Assembly: GCF_013466985.1 (NCBI RefSeq) | Contig: NZ_CP059164.1 | Coordinates: forward strand, 3,419,001-3,483,000 | DNA from: Nocardioides ungokensis | GTDB lineage: Bacteria; Actinomycetota; Actinomycetes; Propionibacteriales; Nocardioidaceae | Direction of reading: 5' to 3' | DNA: 64,000 nt | Shown: positions 39,716 to 49,706 of the stretch, piece by piece | Layout: each line of letters starts with the position of its first letter | Numbering within the stretch: the stretch's first letter is position 1 | Position numbers and translations under genes: made by a program | The notes under the pieces: model-generated | Databases searched by the model: none | Seen by the model: the letters and a program-made list of their open reading frames with translations, nothing else | Told to the model about the DNA's origin: nothing

Positions 39716-41144
39716 ATGCGCCTGACCGGACGGAAACGCCCCACCCTGACGACCGTGGCTGCCACGGTCGTCCTCATCGCAGCCTCCGCGCTCGCCGCGC
39801 GGAGCGGTCCCGCGGACCCGCTCGCCGGCGCCGTCTCGCTCGAGTCGGGGGCAGGCAGCTCTGCGGTCATCGACCGGGCCGTCCACGTGCCGGCCGTCAC
39901 GGTCGGCGAGGCCCAGGTGCGGCACCCCAAGGGCACCCCGAAGCTCCCCCCGTCGGCAATCGCCCACCTGGACATCCCCCGGTCGCGATGCTCGCCTATG
40001 AGAGGGCCGCCGCCGTGATGGACCAGGTCGACGCGTCCTGCGGCCTGTCCTGGACGCTGCTCGCCGCGATCGGCCGGGTCGAGTCCGACCACGGTCGGTA
40101 CGGCGGCGCCCAGCTGCTGACCGACGGGACGTCGGTGCCCGAGATCCGCGGCCCGGCGCTCGACGGCAAGGGACCGTTCGCGATGATCCGGGACACCGAC
40201 GCCGGCCGGCTCGACGGGGACCCGGTGTGGGACCGCGCGGTCGGGCCGATGCAGTTCCTCCCCTCGACCTGGGCGGTGGTCGGGGTCGACGCCGACAGCG
40301 ACGGGGTGCGCTCCCCCAACGACATCAACGACGCCGCGCTCGCCACGGCCGTCTTCCTCTGCTCGGCTCCGGGCAGCCTGGACACCCGCAGCGGGCTCCG
40401 GGCGGCGGTCTACCGCTACAACCCCTCGAGCGCCTACGTCGCGAGCGTCCTCGCGGTCGAGCGTGCCTACCGACAGGGCGACTTCACCATGCCCGGCGGA
40501 ATCCTCCAGTCCAGCCCGATCACGACCATCCTCAGCACGCGGTCCTCCGCCCCCGCCCCCGGCGGACAGGGCGGGTCGGACCAGCAGGGGCAGTCGAAGG
40601 GACAGCACCAGACCCGCGTGGGGCACCAGTCCACGGACCCGACCCAGCCGACCCAGCCGACCCACGGCTCGACGGGCAGCTCGGGCCCCGACCCGACGGA
40701 CCCGCCGTCCTCCGGCACCCCGTCCTCCGACCCGACGGACCCGACGACCCCTGACCCGACGGATCCGCCTGCCCCGACGACACAGACGCCGACACCCACC
40801 CCGGACCCCACCCCGGATCCCACCCCGGACCCGCCGCCGACGCCCGACCCCACGCCGGACCCGCCGCCCTCCCCCGACCCGACCCGGTCGAGCTGAGCGG
40901 AGTGCTCACCGCGTGCGGAGCCGACCTGGCCAGCTGGTGCCTCGGCGACCAGGTGCTCGACGTCGGTGACGTCGACTTCCTCGCGGCACCTGCCCTGGCC
41001 GACTTCGACGCCGACGGCGCGGTGGAGTCCAACACCGACGAGCTCACCGGCCTGGCCGGCACCACGATCACCGTGCTGGCCAGCCCCGACCCGACCCGCC
41101 CCGCCGTCGTACTGACCCTGAACGGAACGAGCTACCGGCCATAG
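39716..41144 (+). pseudogene. Secreted lytic transglycosylase, two frame breaks
   Basis: Three frames assemble one gene. The first (ATG 39716, RLTGRKRPTLTTVAATVVLIAASALAA) is a signal or anchor. The second has the lysozyme-like catalytic core: Glu in LLAAIGRVESDHGRYGG, then AVGPMQFLPSTWAVVGVDADSDGVRSP and a Pro/Thr/Asp linker. The third (40875-41144, ELSGVLTACGADLASWCLGDQVLDVGDVDF) is a C-terminal domain. The breaks at about 39977 (C run) and ~40870 each need one base. It cleaves peptidoglycan glycan strands. Confidence 0.85.
40627..40892 (+). repeat. Short tandem coding repeats in the transglycosylase linker
   Basis: GACCCGACG-like units (DPT, PTQ, PDP triplets) recur about twenty times, encoding a Pro/Thr/Asp-rich flexible linker between the catalytic core and the C-terminal domain. 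The low complexity probably explains the frame break near 40870. Confidence 0.8.
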
Positions 41145-41182
41145 AGGTCCGGGATCCTGTCCGGTCCGACACGCCCCAGGTG

Positions 41183-41392
41183 TCAGTGGGATTGCTCGAG
41201 CCGCAGCGCCAGCTTGGGGCAGACCCGAATGGCCTCACGGGCTTCGTCGAGCAGGTCGACGGGTACGTCGACGTCGCTGACGATGGGGAAGCCCCAGTCG
41301 TCGAGGGTGATCAGCTCGGGGAGGATCTCGGCGCAGAGCCTGCGCCCCTCGCACGCGATGGGGTCGACCCGCAGCCTCATGCCGGTGGCCAT
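41183..41392 (-). CDS. Small ferredoxin
   Basis: A 69-residue protein with Cys at ACEGRRLCAE and VCPKLALRL: three Cys in the spacing of [3Fe-4S] (or converted [4Fe-4S]) ferredoxins of the SoyB/FdxD type. The ATG at 41392 overlaps the stop of the NuoF-like gene, and the upstream 18 codons of open frame carry no features. It could pass electrons to or from the NuoF-like protein. Confidence 0.88.
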   Translation of the reverse strand: MATGMRLRVDPIACEGRRLCAEILPELITLDDWGFPIVSDVDVPVDLLDEAREAIRVCPKLALRLEQSH

Positions 41393-42710
41393 CACGAGGT
41401 CCGCAGTGGGAGGGGCAGGATCCTGGCGGTGCGGGTCGCACAGCACCAGCCCCGCGCGTGCTGCTCCAGCTCGGACCCGAAGACGGTGAGGGCGCTGCGG
41501 ACGAGCCTGGTGGCGCCGTCAGGGAGATTGCAGGCGCCGCGGCCCTCGACCTGGCCGAGCCAGCGCCGCAGGGTGCCCTGGTCAGTAGCGCTGCCGTCAG
41601 CGAGTCGGTGCAGCTCGCCGGCAATCGCGTCCAGGCCGAAGAGGCAGGGACCGCACTGGCCCGCCGACTCGTCCGCGAGGTAGCGCACGAGCCTCGCTGT
41701 CTCCGCGAGTCCGCAGACGTCGTCGGGCAGCGCCGCGACCAGGCCGGCACCCACGCTCGCACCCACGGGCGCCAGCGCCGCCCGGCTGAAGGCGAGGTCT
41801 GCGGCGGCCGCGGGGACCCACGTGCCGAAGTAGCCACCGAGCAGCAGCGCCTGAAGGGGGGCGACCACGCCGTCCGCGAGGCCGAGCACCTGCTGGATCG
41901 GGGTGCCGATGGCGATCTCGTGCACGTGGGGTCGGTGCACACCTCCCAGGAGGGTGACCAGCATCGAACCCGGTTCCCGGCTCGTGCCGACGGCGCGGAA
42001 CCAGGCGGCGCCGTAGCGGGCGATGAGGGCGAGGTGTGCCAGGGTCTCGACGTTCTGGACGAGGGTGGGCCTCCCGCGGAGCCCTCGTTCGGACGCCCTC
42101 GGTGGTGTCCTGGTCGGTGTGGGGACCCCGCGCTCGATCCAGTGGATCAGGGCGCTGGCCTCCCCGCCGACGAACCGGTCGGCGCCGGTCATGACCTCGA
42201 TCCGGATCCGGTCGGAGCCAGCCCGCCGGCGCTCGGCCGCCGCGTCGTCCACGATCTCGCGGACCGAGTGGTGCACGACGACGACCGCGCGGTCGGCGCC
42301 GACCACCTCCGCAGCGACGACGGCCCCGTCCAGCACCAGGTGCGGTGACTGCTGCGCGAGCAGGACCTTGTCCTTCGCGCTCGCGGGTTCGCCCTCGGTC
42401 CCGTTCGCCACCACCAGGGCACGGCGTCCTGCCGCCACCGCCGCCAGCTTCCTCGCGGTGGGGAACCCCGCGCCGCCCCCCGGCCGGTGAGACCCGCTCG
42501 CTCCACCTCCTCGAGGAGGGCGCGCTGCGGTCGGCCCGAGCCGATCGCCGGCAGCCTGCCGTACCGGTCGAGGTGGGCAGCCAGGCTCGTCGGACCGGCC
42601 CACGGGTCGACCGGAAGCAGGCGAGGCAGGTGGCCGGCCGAGGGTGTGCCCGCCGGTCTCCACTGCTGACCCAAGCGCTCGTGGTGCCCATCACCGCCCC
42701 CGCTCTTCAC
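41392..42710 (-). pseudogene. NuoF-like NADH-dehydrogenase flavoprotein, one-base frameshift
   Basis: From ~42475 the frame encodes GFPTARKLAAVAAGRRALVVANGTEGEPASAKDKVLL (the FMN/NAD-binding loop), VQNVETLAHLALIARYG, an SLBB domain and the C-terminal 4Fe-4S site with SAGQCGPCLFGLDAIAG. The N-terminal ~75 residues (GTPSAGHLPRLLPVDPWAGPTSLAAHLDRYGRLP) are in another frame and join at the G run about 42476-42481 if one G is added. Start taken at GTG 42710. It resembles the soluble flavoprotein subunits used with ferric-reductase-like proteins and not respiratory complex I. Confidence 0.82.
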
Positions 42711-43330
42711 GCGGCGTGAGCCGCTCGAACCCGACCGACGGCCGGGACGGCGGCGCGGTGTGCCTGATGACCGCCAGGAGCCGTGCCAGCACCGCCGTCA
42801 CGACGGCGGCGACACAGGCCCACTCGATCAGCGCCACCCACCAGATGCCCTGGTCGGGTCCGGCGCTCAGGGAGTGCAGGAACGCGAACGGCCACGCCAG
42901 GTACGCCAGCCAGTGCACGCCGCGCCAGGCCCCGAAGCCCAGCCGGCGGCGCATCAGGCTCGTGACCAGCACCGCACCGCCCAGGTCGACCGCCAGCGTG
43001 CCGAGGACCGATCGCGAAGGTCCGGTAGCCAGACAGGAACGGCACCACCGTGGCCGCCCCAGCGATCGACACGAAGGGGTCCATGATCGCGGTCACGACG
43101 TGGAGCACGAGGAACGCGACGAGGAACAGGGCGATGGTCCTGTGCACCTCGGCGAAGACGAAACGCGGCAGTCCCGCGGGGCCGAACCCAGCCGCGTCGC
43201 CACGCCGAGCACCATCACGGCACTGAGCAGGACAGCAGCGTCAGCCCGCTGGCACGCGAGACGAAACCACCTGCCCTGGGACCCGGGTGACGGCGGCCGC
43301 GCCGGCCATCAACGGTGTTGCGATTGTCAT
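42691..43330 (-). pseudogene. Ferric-reductase-like transmembrane protein, multiple frame breaks
   Basis: Starting at ATG 43330 behind AAGGAG, the pieces read MTIATPLMAGAAAVTR, then ASGLTLLLSAVMVLGVATRLG, FGPAGLPRFVFAEVHRTIALFLVAFLVLHVVTAIMDPFVS and RRRLGFGAWRGVHWLAYLAWPFAFLHSLSAGPDQG. The four helix histidines (HRTIALFLVAFLVLH, HWLAYLAWPFAFLH) fit bis-haem ligation as in ferric reductases and MsrQ/YedZ. At least three single-base breaks at about 43230, 43190 and 43010 divide it. It overlaps the NuoF-like start. Confidence 0.8.
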
Positions 43331-43388
43331 CGTGGTCGCTCCTTCGCGTCGCCTGTTTCTCGAGGTTGCCGGGTGCCGCGGGCTCGCA

Positions 43389-44414
43389 TCAGGGTCGAGA
43401 GGCCCCGTCGTACACATGGCTGTGCGGTCGGACCGTGACGGGGCAGCCGTCGGCGTCCGGCCAGCCGCCCACGTGGCGCACCTCCCCGTCGCGGGAGACC
43501 AGCCGCGCCGGCACGCGGGCCCGGGCCAGCCACTCCTCCGCCTGGTGGCCGGCGACGATCGCGGCCGTGGCGGCGGCGTTGGCGTCTGCACACGTCGCCC
43601 CGGCCGCGCTCACCGTCCGCCAGGGGCCGTCCGCGGGCAGTCCGGTCCGGGGATCGACGATGTGGTGCACCACCCGGCCCGCGCGCCGCCACTGGCGGCA
43701 GGTGATCGACGAGGTCGCCACCGCTCCCCCGAGCAGCCGGACCGACTGGGTCCGGGCCGACGCGCCGGGATCCGGCTCGTCGGCCACCAGGATCGGCCAG
43801 CCGTCGATCGGCGGCTCCCCGTCGACGGCCAGGTCGCCACCGAGGCTGACCAGTACGCCGCCGCGCCGTGCAGTGGCCGCCATCGCCGCCCTGACGCGCG
43901 CGATCGGGACCCCAGGGCCTTGGCGGTGGCACCCAGGTCGAGGCGCACCCCGGCCGGCAGACGGAGCATCGGGCCTCGAGCCAGACGCTCTGCCACCCGG
44001 GCACCGGGGCCGGTGGCCCGGCAGGCTCAGGCCCGGCTGCGTCGATGGCCGCGAAGTCACGGTCGTAGCCGAGGGAGATCAGGGCGTCGCCGACGGTGGG
44101 GTCCACCAGTCCCCCGGTCCATCGCGCGGCGGCCAGCGCGACGCGGACCGCCTCGGCGAGCCCGTCGCTCAGCAGGAACAGACCGCCGTTGCGCCGGTGG
44201 AGCCAGGAGATCTGGGAATCCTCCCGGAACCGGCTGGCCTGGCGGTCCAGGTCGTCGAGGACCCGGTCCGTGGCGGCGAGCGCGCGGGCAGGTTTCCGGC
44301 GGCCACACGGCCACGCGGGCGGTGGTGCCGATGGCAGCGCGTTCGGCGACGGCGACAGTGTCGTCACACGGTGTCGACGGGCCGCCACGCGGCGGTCAGG
44401 CTGGGTGCAGGCAT
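43389..44414 (-). pseudogene. FAD:protein FMN transferase (ApbE), multiple frame breaks
   Basis: Pieces in register: MPAPSLTAAWRPVDTV, AERAAIGTTARVAVWPP, ALAATDRVLDDLDRQASRFREDSQISWLHRRNGG, LVDPTVGDALISLGYDRDF, LRLPAGVRLDLGATAKALG, GGVLVSLGGDLAVDGEPP and VHHIVDPRTGLPADGPWRTVSAAGATCADANAAATAAIV. These cover the ApbE domain, which attaches FMN to Thr/Ser of partner proteins. At least four one-base breaks (about 44366, 44292, 43974, 43911) divide it. No clear flavinylation target is adjacent. Confidence 0.82.
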
Positions 44415-44426
44415 CGAGATCACCTG

Positions 44427-44840
44427 TCAGTTGTCGTGGTAGGTGGGGTGCCCACTGTGGGTGACCACGGTCTTGCCGTTCGGGAGCTGGGTCGTGGTCG
44501 TCGTCACTCCGGAGGCGCTGGTGGTGGCGACGGTGTGACCCACGTGCGGTCCGTGCGCGCCGTGCGTTGCCAACGTGCCTGTCGGGGTGGTGCTGGACAC
44601 CGTGCTGCCCGGGAACGTCGGGGGCGTGACGGGAACGGCGTTGTGGGCCAGGGCGATGGCCGCGGCACCGGTGCCGACGACCAGCGCGGCCGCCGTCCAG
44701 TTGGACATCCGCCGAACCCGGCGGAGGCCCTCGGCCCGGGCTTCCCGTGCCGGCAGCGGCACCCAGCCGCCCGACGGGGCAGGTTCCGGGGCTCCCGGCA
44801 GTCGCGCCTGAGCGCTGCGGGGATCACGTTCGTTGTTCAT
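44427..44840 (-). CDS. Hypothetical single-pass membrane protein
   Basis: A 137-residue protein: a cytoplasmic Pro/Arg-rich N-terminus, one membrane helix (SNWTAAALVVGTGAAAIALAH, ~46-66) and an extracellular Ser/Thr/His-rich tail (STVSSTTPTGTLATHGAHGP, GVTTTTTQLPNGKTVVTHSGH). No family recognised. It heads the minus-strand cassette 12 bases before apbE, so it is a plausible electron-transfer or anchoring partner, though it lacks a visible flavinylation motif. Confidence 0.78.
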   Translation of the reverse strand: MNNERDPRSAQARLPGAPEPAPSGGWVPLPAREARAEGLRRVRRMSNWTAAALVVGTGAAAIALAHNAVPVTPPTFPGSTVSSTTPTGTLATHGAHGPHVGHTVATTSASGVTTTTTQLPNGKTVVTHSGHPTYHDN

Positions 44841-45001
44841 CGGGGTCTCCCCTTCCGGACGGGTTGCTGGCCGGAGCGGTTCCGGCTCTCTCAGCGTGCG
44901 CCCGCGAGCGTGAGCCGACCGTGAGAGAACGATGTGAGGCCTCACATCTGCCGGTCTTCCGGCACTGCTCGATCCCGGCCCCGCTGCGTAGCCTCGCTGG
45001 T

Positions 45002-45682
45002 ATGCGGGTGCTCGTGATCGAGGACGAGGTGCGCATGGCGACACTCGTCAAGCGGGCCCTCGAGGAGGAGGGGCACGCCGTGGACCTCTGCGGGGACGGT
45101 CCCGAGGGATTGTGGATGGCCACGGAGAACCCGTACGCCGCGATCGTGCTGGACGTCATGCTCCCGGGATTCGACGGCTTCGAGCTGTGCCGCCGGCTTC
45201 GAGAGGCAGATGTCTGGGTGCCGGTGCTGATGCTCACGGCCCGCGACCAGGTCGGCGACCGGGTCCGGGGCCTGGACGCGGGTGCGGACGACTACCTGGT
45301 CAAGCCGTTCAGCCTGATGGAGCTGGCCGCCCGGCTGCGGGCGCTCACGCGGCGTGAGGACCACCGCCGCCCGGTGGTCCTCGAGGTCGGCGACCTGAAG
45401 CTGGATCCGGCGACCAAGCGGGCGTGGCGCGGGAGCACGGAGCTCGAGCTCTCCCCCAAGGAGTTCGCCCTGCTCGACCTCTTCCTCCGCCACCCGGGCG
45501 TCGTGCTCAGCCGGTCCCAGATCCTCGAGGACGTGTGGGACTTCGCCTACGACGGCACGTCGAACGTCGTCGACCAGTACGTCAACTACCTGCGCCGCAA
45601 GGTCGACGCCCCGTTCGGGCGCAGCGACCTCCAGACCGTGCGGGGCATGGGCTACCGGCTGCGCGACGAGGAGGACGGATAG
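45002..45682 (+). CDS. OmpR/PhoB-family response regulator
   Basis: A 226-residue regulator. Receiver: IEDEVRMA acidic pair, phosphorylated Asp in IVLDVMLPGFDGFELC, Lys in YLVKPFSLMEL. C-terminal winged helix: LELSPKEFALLDLFLRHPGVVLSRSQILEDVWDF and NVVDQYVNYLRRKVD. Start ATG 45002 has a normal RBS distance. It is divergent from the electron-transfer cassette across 161 bases, which makes it the candidate controller. Confidence 0.94.
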   Translation: MRVLVIEDEVRMATLVKRALEEEGHAVDLCGDGPEGLWMATENPYAAIVLDVMLPGFDGFELCRRLREADVWVPVLMLTARDQVGDRVRGLDAGADDYLVKPFSLMELAARLRALTRREDHRRPVVLEVGDLKLDPATKRAWRGSTELELSPKEFALLDLFLRHPGVVLSRSQILEDVWDFAYDGTSNVVDQYVNYLRRKVDAPFGRSDLQTVRGMGYRLRDEEDG

Positions 45683-45684
45683 CG

Positions 45685-47120
45685 ATGTCGATCCGGCTCA
45701 GGCTCGCCGTGGTCTTCGCGATCGCCTCTGCGATCGTGTACGGCCTGGGGAGTTGGCTCTTCGTGAGCGAGCTCGCCTCCTCCCAGCAGGGGACCATCGA
45801 CTCCCAGCTCGCTGCCCAGCTCGCCAAGGCCGGCCACTACCTGCCGCGGCCGGGCTCGGCGGCGCCGACCACGGGTGGGGCGCCGGTGCCGGGTGAGTAC
45901 GTCGTCCAGCTGATCGACCCGGGCGGGCGGGTCCGTGGAGGCAGCGCGGACGCGGGGGCGGCTCCGCTGCTCAGCCCGAGCGAGCTCCGCCAGGCGCGGC
46001 TGGGCCGGGTGTTGCGAACCAGCTCCGTCGAGGGCGAGCGGGAGCGGCTGCTGGCCGCGCCGCTGAAGAACCATCCGGGCTGGGTCGCGGTCGCGGACGT
46101 CTCGCTCGAGGCGCTCGACAGCACGCTGAGCCATGTCATCCGCGAGCTGCTCATCGCGGGCGGCGTCCTCGTCGTCGGCGCTGGGGTCGGCGCCTACGGC
46201 CTGGCTCGCGCCGCCCTGTCGCCCGTCGAGCGGATGCGACGCGAGGTCGCTGGGCTCTCCGAACGGGACGCGGCGACCGGCGTACGCGTGCCGCACACTA
46301 GGGACGAGATCGCCGCACTCGCGACGACGATGAACCTGTTGCTGCTGAGCCGGCTGCAGGGGGCGCTCGCGCGGCAGCGGGCGCTGGTCGCGGACGCCAG
46401 CCACGAGCTCCGGACACCGTTCGCCGTGCTGCGCGGCGAGCTGGAGCTGGCCGGCCGGCCCGGCAGGAGCCGCGACGAGCTGGCGGCGGCCGTCGTGCGA
46501 GCAGGTGAGGAGGCCGCGCGGCTGACGCGCCTCACCGACCAGCTCCTCTTCCTCTCGCCAGGAGCGACGAGGACAGGGTGCCCGCACGCCTGGAACGGGC
46601 CGACATCGGGCAGCTCCTCGCCCGCTGCGTGGACCACGCGGCCACCCGCGCGCGAGCGGCCGGCCTCGGGTGCCAGGTCGACGCGCCGCCGGGCCTGGCA
46701 GCGCGCGTGGACCCCGACCGCGTGGGCGAGGCGGTCGACAACCTGGTCGACAACGCCCTGCGGTTCGCTCCCTCGGGTACGTCGATCACGATCTCCGCCA
46801 GGGCGGTCGGCCAGGACCTGACGGTCGAGGTGTCGGACTCCGGCCCCGGGTTCCCCGAGCAGTTCCTGCCCCACGCCTTCGAGCGCTTCGCGCGCCCGGA
46901 CTCCAGTCGCGCTCGCCGCGACGGAGGCGCCGGGCTGGGGCTGGCCATCGTGAGCGCCATCGCCCACGCGCACGGCGGGCGGGCGGAAGCACGCAACCGT
47001 CCCGGCGGAGGCGCCCTGGTGGCACTGGTGCTGCCGGGGGCGGTCGACCGCTCCCCCTCAGGCCACACCGGGACGGCCACCTGTGCCACGACGAGCCGGT
47101 CCCGGGCGGAGGAGCGTTGA
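45685..47120 (+). pseudogene. Sensor histidine kinase, one-base frameshift
   Basis: Start ATG 45685, 2 bases after the regulator. Helix 1 (LAVVFAIASAIVYGLGSWLFV), a ~120-residue extracellular sensor, helix 2 (LLIAGGVLVVGAGVGAYGLA), then HAMP and DHp with ALVADASHELRTPFAVLRGELELA (His). The ATPase part (VGEAVDNLVDNALRF, SDSGPGFPEQFLPHAFERF, GAGLGLAIVSAIAHAHGG) is in another frame from about 46556. The break is one base. The pair appears otherwise complete. Confidence 0.87.
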
Positions 47121-47129
47121 CGACGCAAC

Positions 47130-47163
47130 GAAAGCCGCCCCGACGGGTGTCGGGGCGGCTTTC
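47130..47163. terminator. Strong intrinsic terminator between kinase and ssrA
   Basis: AAAGCCGCCCCGACGG and CGTCGGGGCGGCTTT-type arms (47131-47146 and 47149-47162) form ~14 pairs around a small loop, with A and T runs at both ends, so it can stop transcription from both sides: the kinase operon on plus and ssrA on minus. Confidence 0.9.
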
Positions 47164-47200
47164 GTGTTCAAGAGGGCTGGCTCTTGTTTGAGTGAGTGAG

Positions 47201-47568
47201 TGGAGCTGGCGGGAATCGAACCCGCGTCCTCGAGCGTCGAACCAGGTCTTCTCCGGGTGCAGTCCGTGATGTCGCTTTTCTCGGCCCCGGGGCTCGCACG
47301 AACACGTCCCCGACAGGCTCAGTCAGGAAAAAGTCCCGCTCAACCCTCCTGACAGGAGTTGAGCAGCAAGTCTCCTAGATGACGCACAGCACCGGGCCGG
47401 AGACAGATACCCGGGTGTGCGCTTCGATCACCGCTCAGGCGGCGAGAGCGAAGGAACTGCGCTTAGCGTTGGCAGTTATTGGTTTCCAGCGATCGTTTAC
47501 GAGATGACGCTGGCTTCTCGACCCGCTTCCCCTGGAACTAACGTCCCAAGTCGAAACCGATCAGCCCC
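47201..47568 (-). ncRNA. ssrA: Transfer-messenger RNA (tmRNA), tag ANAKRSSFALAA
   Basis: A 368-nt molecule on the minus strand. The 5' acceptor GGGGCTG (47562-47568) pairs with CAGCTCC near 47202-47208, and the T-arm CGCGGGTTCGATTCCCGC is the standard tmRNA 3' end. The tag frame runs 47473 down to the TGA at 47435-47437 and encodes ANAKRSSFALAA, a typical actinobacterial tag ending in LAA for Clp degradation. It rescues stalled ribosomes with SmpB, whose gene lies 2.1 kb upstream. CCA is not encoded. Confidence 0.97.
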
Positions 47569-47622
47569 TCTTGAGTTGTCAACCTGCATGCACAGGCTAT
47601 CCGACTCAACCAGCGAGCGGCA

Positions 47623-48705
47623 TCAGGGATTCCCGTCGGGTGGTCCGGCGTACCGGATCCGCACCACGACCTGGCCCGGCGGCAGCTGCGCACGGGGCCA
47701 GCGGCGGTGGTACGTCGAGCGCGCGACCGCGTAGCCCGGGTCGCCCGGCGACAGCAGCGCCGCGGCGCCCGGCACCCAGTCGCCGGTCCACAGCACGGCG
47801 ACCGGCGTGGCCGGCTCGCGCAGGTTGGTCCACCAGGTCTTCCGCTCCGCGTGCCCGGGTACGACGACCAGCCCGAGGCTGTCGACGGCGTACTGCACGG
47901 GGAAGCGGTAGGTGCGTCCGCTGGAGCGGCCCCGCACCGAGAGGCCGAGGAGGCTGCGGTCCAGGTGACCGCGCCACGGAGAGCCCAGCAGGCCGAGCAC
48001 GACACGGTTCGCCGGTGGGGCACCGGTCAGCGAGGGCAGGAACCAGCCCGTGATCAGGCCGAGCACCGCCCCGGCCACGGCACCGGACACCGCACCGTCG
48101 AGCAGCAGCCAGGCCACCGGCCAGTCCGCTCCGGGCAGCGAAGCGCCCAGGAAGATCAGACACATGGCCGGTGGCCAGGCCACCGCATTGGCGCCCACCC
48201 AGCGCCACGGGTGGGAGGTCGCGCCGCGTAGGGCGACCGCCTGTGCGGACCCCAGCACGGAGCCCATCACCAGTCCCAGACCCGCGGCGCCGATGAGCAC
48301 CAGCGGAAGTGGCGGGGAGCTCCCGCCACCGTCCCCCGTGTCCCCCGACAGGACGGCGGGCGCTGATGCACCCGCCCACCCCAGGCCGGCGACCAGCACG
48401 GTCGCGAGCACGTAGCGTCCCCTCTGCAGCGAGGACAGCCAGCGGCCCAGACCCCATGCCTGCGCCGACCCCAGGGAAAAACCTTCGACCAGCCCACCGA
48501 GGACCACGATCACCAGCGCCAGCCCGGCACTCCCCAGGGCGCCGGGACGGTCGACGACGGCCTGACCGGCTCGCGCCGCCCCGGCAGCCGCTGTCATGCC
48601 CACGGCCTCGGCAACGGCGCAGAGCGCCGTCCACCTGAGCACCGTCGGTGCCAGCGCCGGGGCCTCCGTCCTGGTGACCACGGGGTGTCTGGTCGAAAGG
48701 CTCAC
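47623..48705 (-). CDS. Membrane domain fused to a deazaflavin/nitroreductase-type domain
   Basis: A 360-residue protein. Residues ~20-235 hold about six to eight helices (LALVIVVLGGLVEGFSLGSAQAWGL, LATVLVAGLGWAGA, LVLIGAAGLGLVMGSVLGSAQ, AVAWPPAMCLIFLGA, LLLDGAVSGAVAGAVLGLITGWF). The last ~120 residues (LLGLSVRGRSSGRTYRFPVQYAVDSLGLVVVPGHAERKTWWTNL) match the DDN-like nitroreductase/F420-dependent family. Two-domain fusions of this kind are unusual. The GTG at 48705 is the start. Function not assigned. Confidence 0.8.
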   Translation of the reverse strand: MSLSTRHPVVTRTEAPALAPTVLRWTALCAVAEAVGMTAAAGAARAGQAVVDRPGALGSAGLALVIVVLGGLVEGFSLGSAQAWGLGRWLSSLQRGRYVLATVLVAGLGWAGASAPAVLSGDTGDGGGSSPPLPLVLIGAAGLGLVMGSVLGSAQAVALRGATSHPWRWVGANAVAWPPAMCLIFLGASLPGADWPVAWLLLDGAVSGAVAGAVLGLITGWFLPSLTGAPPANRVVLGLLGSPWRGHLDRSLLGLSVRGRSSGRTYRFPVQYAVDSLGLVVVPGHAERKTWWTNLREPATPVAVLWTGDWVPGAAALLSPGDPGYAVARSTYHRRWPRAQLPPGQVVVRIRYAGPPDGNP

Positions 48706-48830
48706 TCGGCTCGACCCACCCCGAGCACGCCGGGGCGCGCATCAGAAGGGAACGAGGAGTGCATGGCCCACAGTTCACCGGGCGTACCCAACATGGGGCA
48801 GGGCCTAAGGTCCCTAGGCGTTCGGGGCCT

Positions 48831-49706
48831 TCAGGTGGCTCCACCGAAGAGGCGGGTGCCGTTCTCCCAGCAGACCGCGCGCAGCCAGTCCTCGCCCAGG
48901 CCCAGCCGCTGGAGCCCCTCGAGCTGGTGTGCATAGGGGTACGGGATGGTCGGGAAGTCACTGCCGAGCAGCACCTTGTGCTGCAGGTCGACCAGTCGGG
49001 GCAGCAGCTCGCGCGGGTAGGCCGCCTCGGCGTCGAAGAAGTCGGTGAACACCATCGTGGTGTCGAGGAAGGTGCGCTCGTAGGCCTCCGCGAGCGCCAG
49101 GAACTCGGCGTACTCCGGCGCCCCCAGGTGTGCGACCACCACCGTGAGTCCCGGGAACCTCTCCAGCACCCTGCGCAACGGATCGGGCCCGGTGAAGGCG
49201 TTGCCGACGGGTCCGGAGCCGGCATGGATCACCACGGGCGTGCCGGCGTCCTGCAGGGTGCCCCAGACGGCGTCCAGCTCGGGCGTGTCGAGGTGGAACT
49301 CCCCCACCTGCACGTGCACCTTGAACACCTCGACGCCGTCGGCGACGAGCTTGTCGACGTACGCCGGGGCCTCGGGCTCGGGGTAGAAGGTCGCCGACCA
49401 CAGGCACTCGGGCACCTGCTCGGCGAAGGAGCGCGCCCAGTCGTTGAGGTACGACGCGATCCCGGGACGGTGGGCGTAGGGCAGGGCCGAGAATCGGCGC
49501 ACCCCCATCGCCCTGAGGTGCTCGACCCGCTCCTCGTGGCTGCCGCGGTAGCGGATCGGCCACTCCCGCCCGATCTTGGGGCCCGCCCGGTCGAACTGCT
49601 CGTAGACCTTGCGCTGGACGTTCTCGGGCAGGAAGTGGATGTGGACGTCGAAGAGCCCGGGCAGCCCGAGCGCTGCCCACCAGCCCGGGACGTCCTCGTC
49701 GATCAA
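48831..49706 (-). CDS. Amidohydrolase-superfamily protein
   Basis: A 291-residue TIM-barrel metal enzyme: HIHFLPENV at the N-terminus (HxH), [36 protein letters not shown] and [15 protein letters not shown] (catalytic Asp) give the usual ligand set of the amidohydrolase-2 group. The TTG at 49706 overlaps the smpB stop (TTGA), so it is coupled. Substrate unknown; decarboxylase or hydrolase activity on aromatics is possible for this subgroup. Confidence 0.88.
   Translation of the reverse strand: MIDEDVPGWWAALGLPGLFDVHIHFLPENVQRKVYEQFDRAGPKIGREWPIRYRGSHEERVEHLRAMGVRRFSALPYAHRPGIASYLNDWARSFAEQVPECLWSATFYPEPEAPAYVDKLVADGVEVFKVHVQVGEFHLDTPELDAVWGTLQDAGTPVVIHAGSGPVGNAFTGPDPLRRVLERFPGLTVVVAHLGAPEYAEFLALAEAYERTFLDTTMVFTDFFDAEAAYPRELLPRLVDLQHKVLLGSDFPTIPYPYAHQLEGLQRLGLGEDWLRAVCWENGTRLFGGAT

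Noticed and set aside
40627..40892. Regular short repeats that could be read as a CRISPR array.
   Set aside because: Units are 3-9 bases with no unique spacers and encode a Pro/Thr/Asp linker in frame with the transglycosylase.
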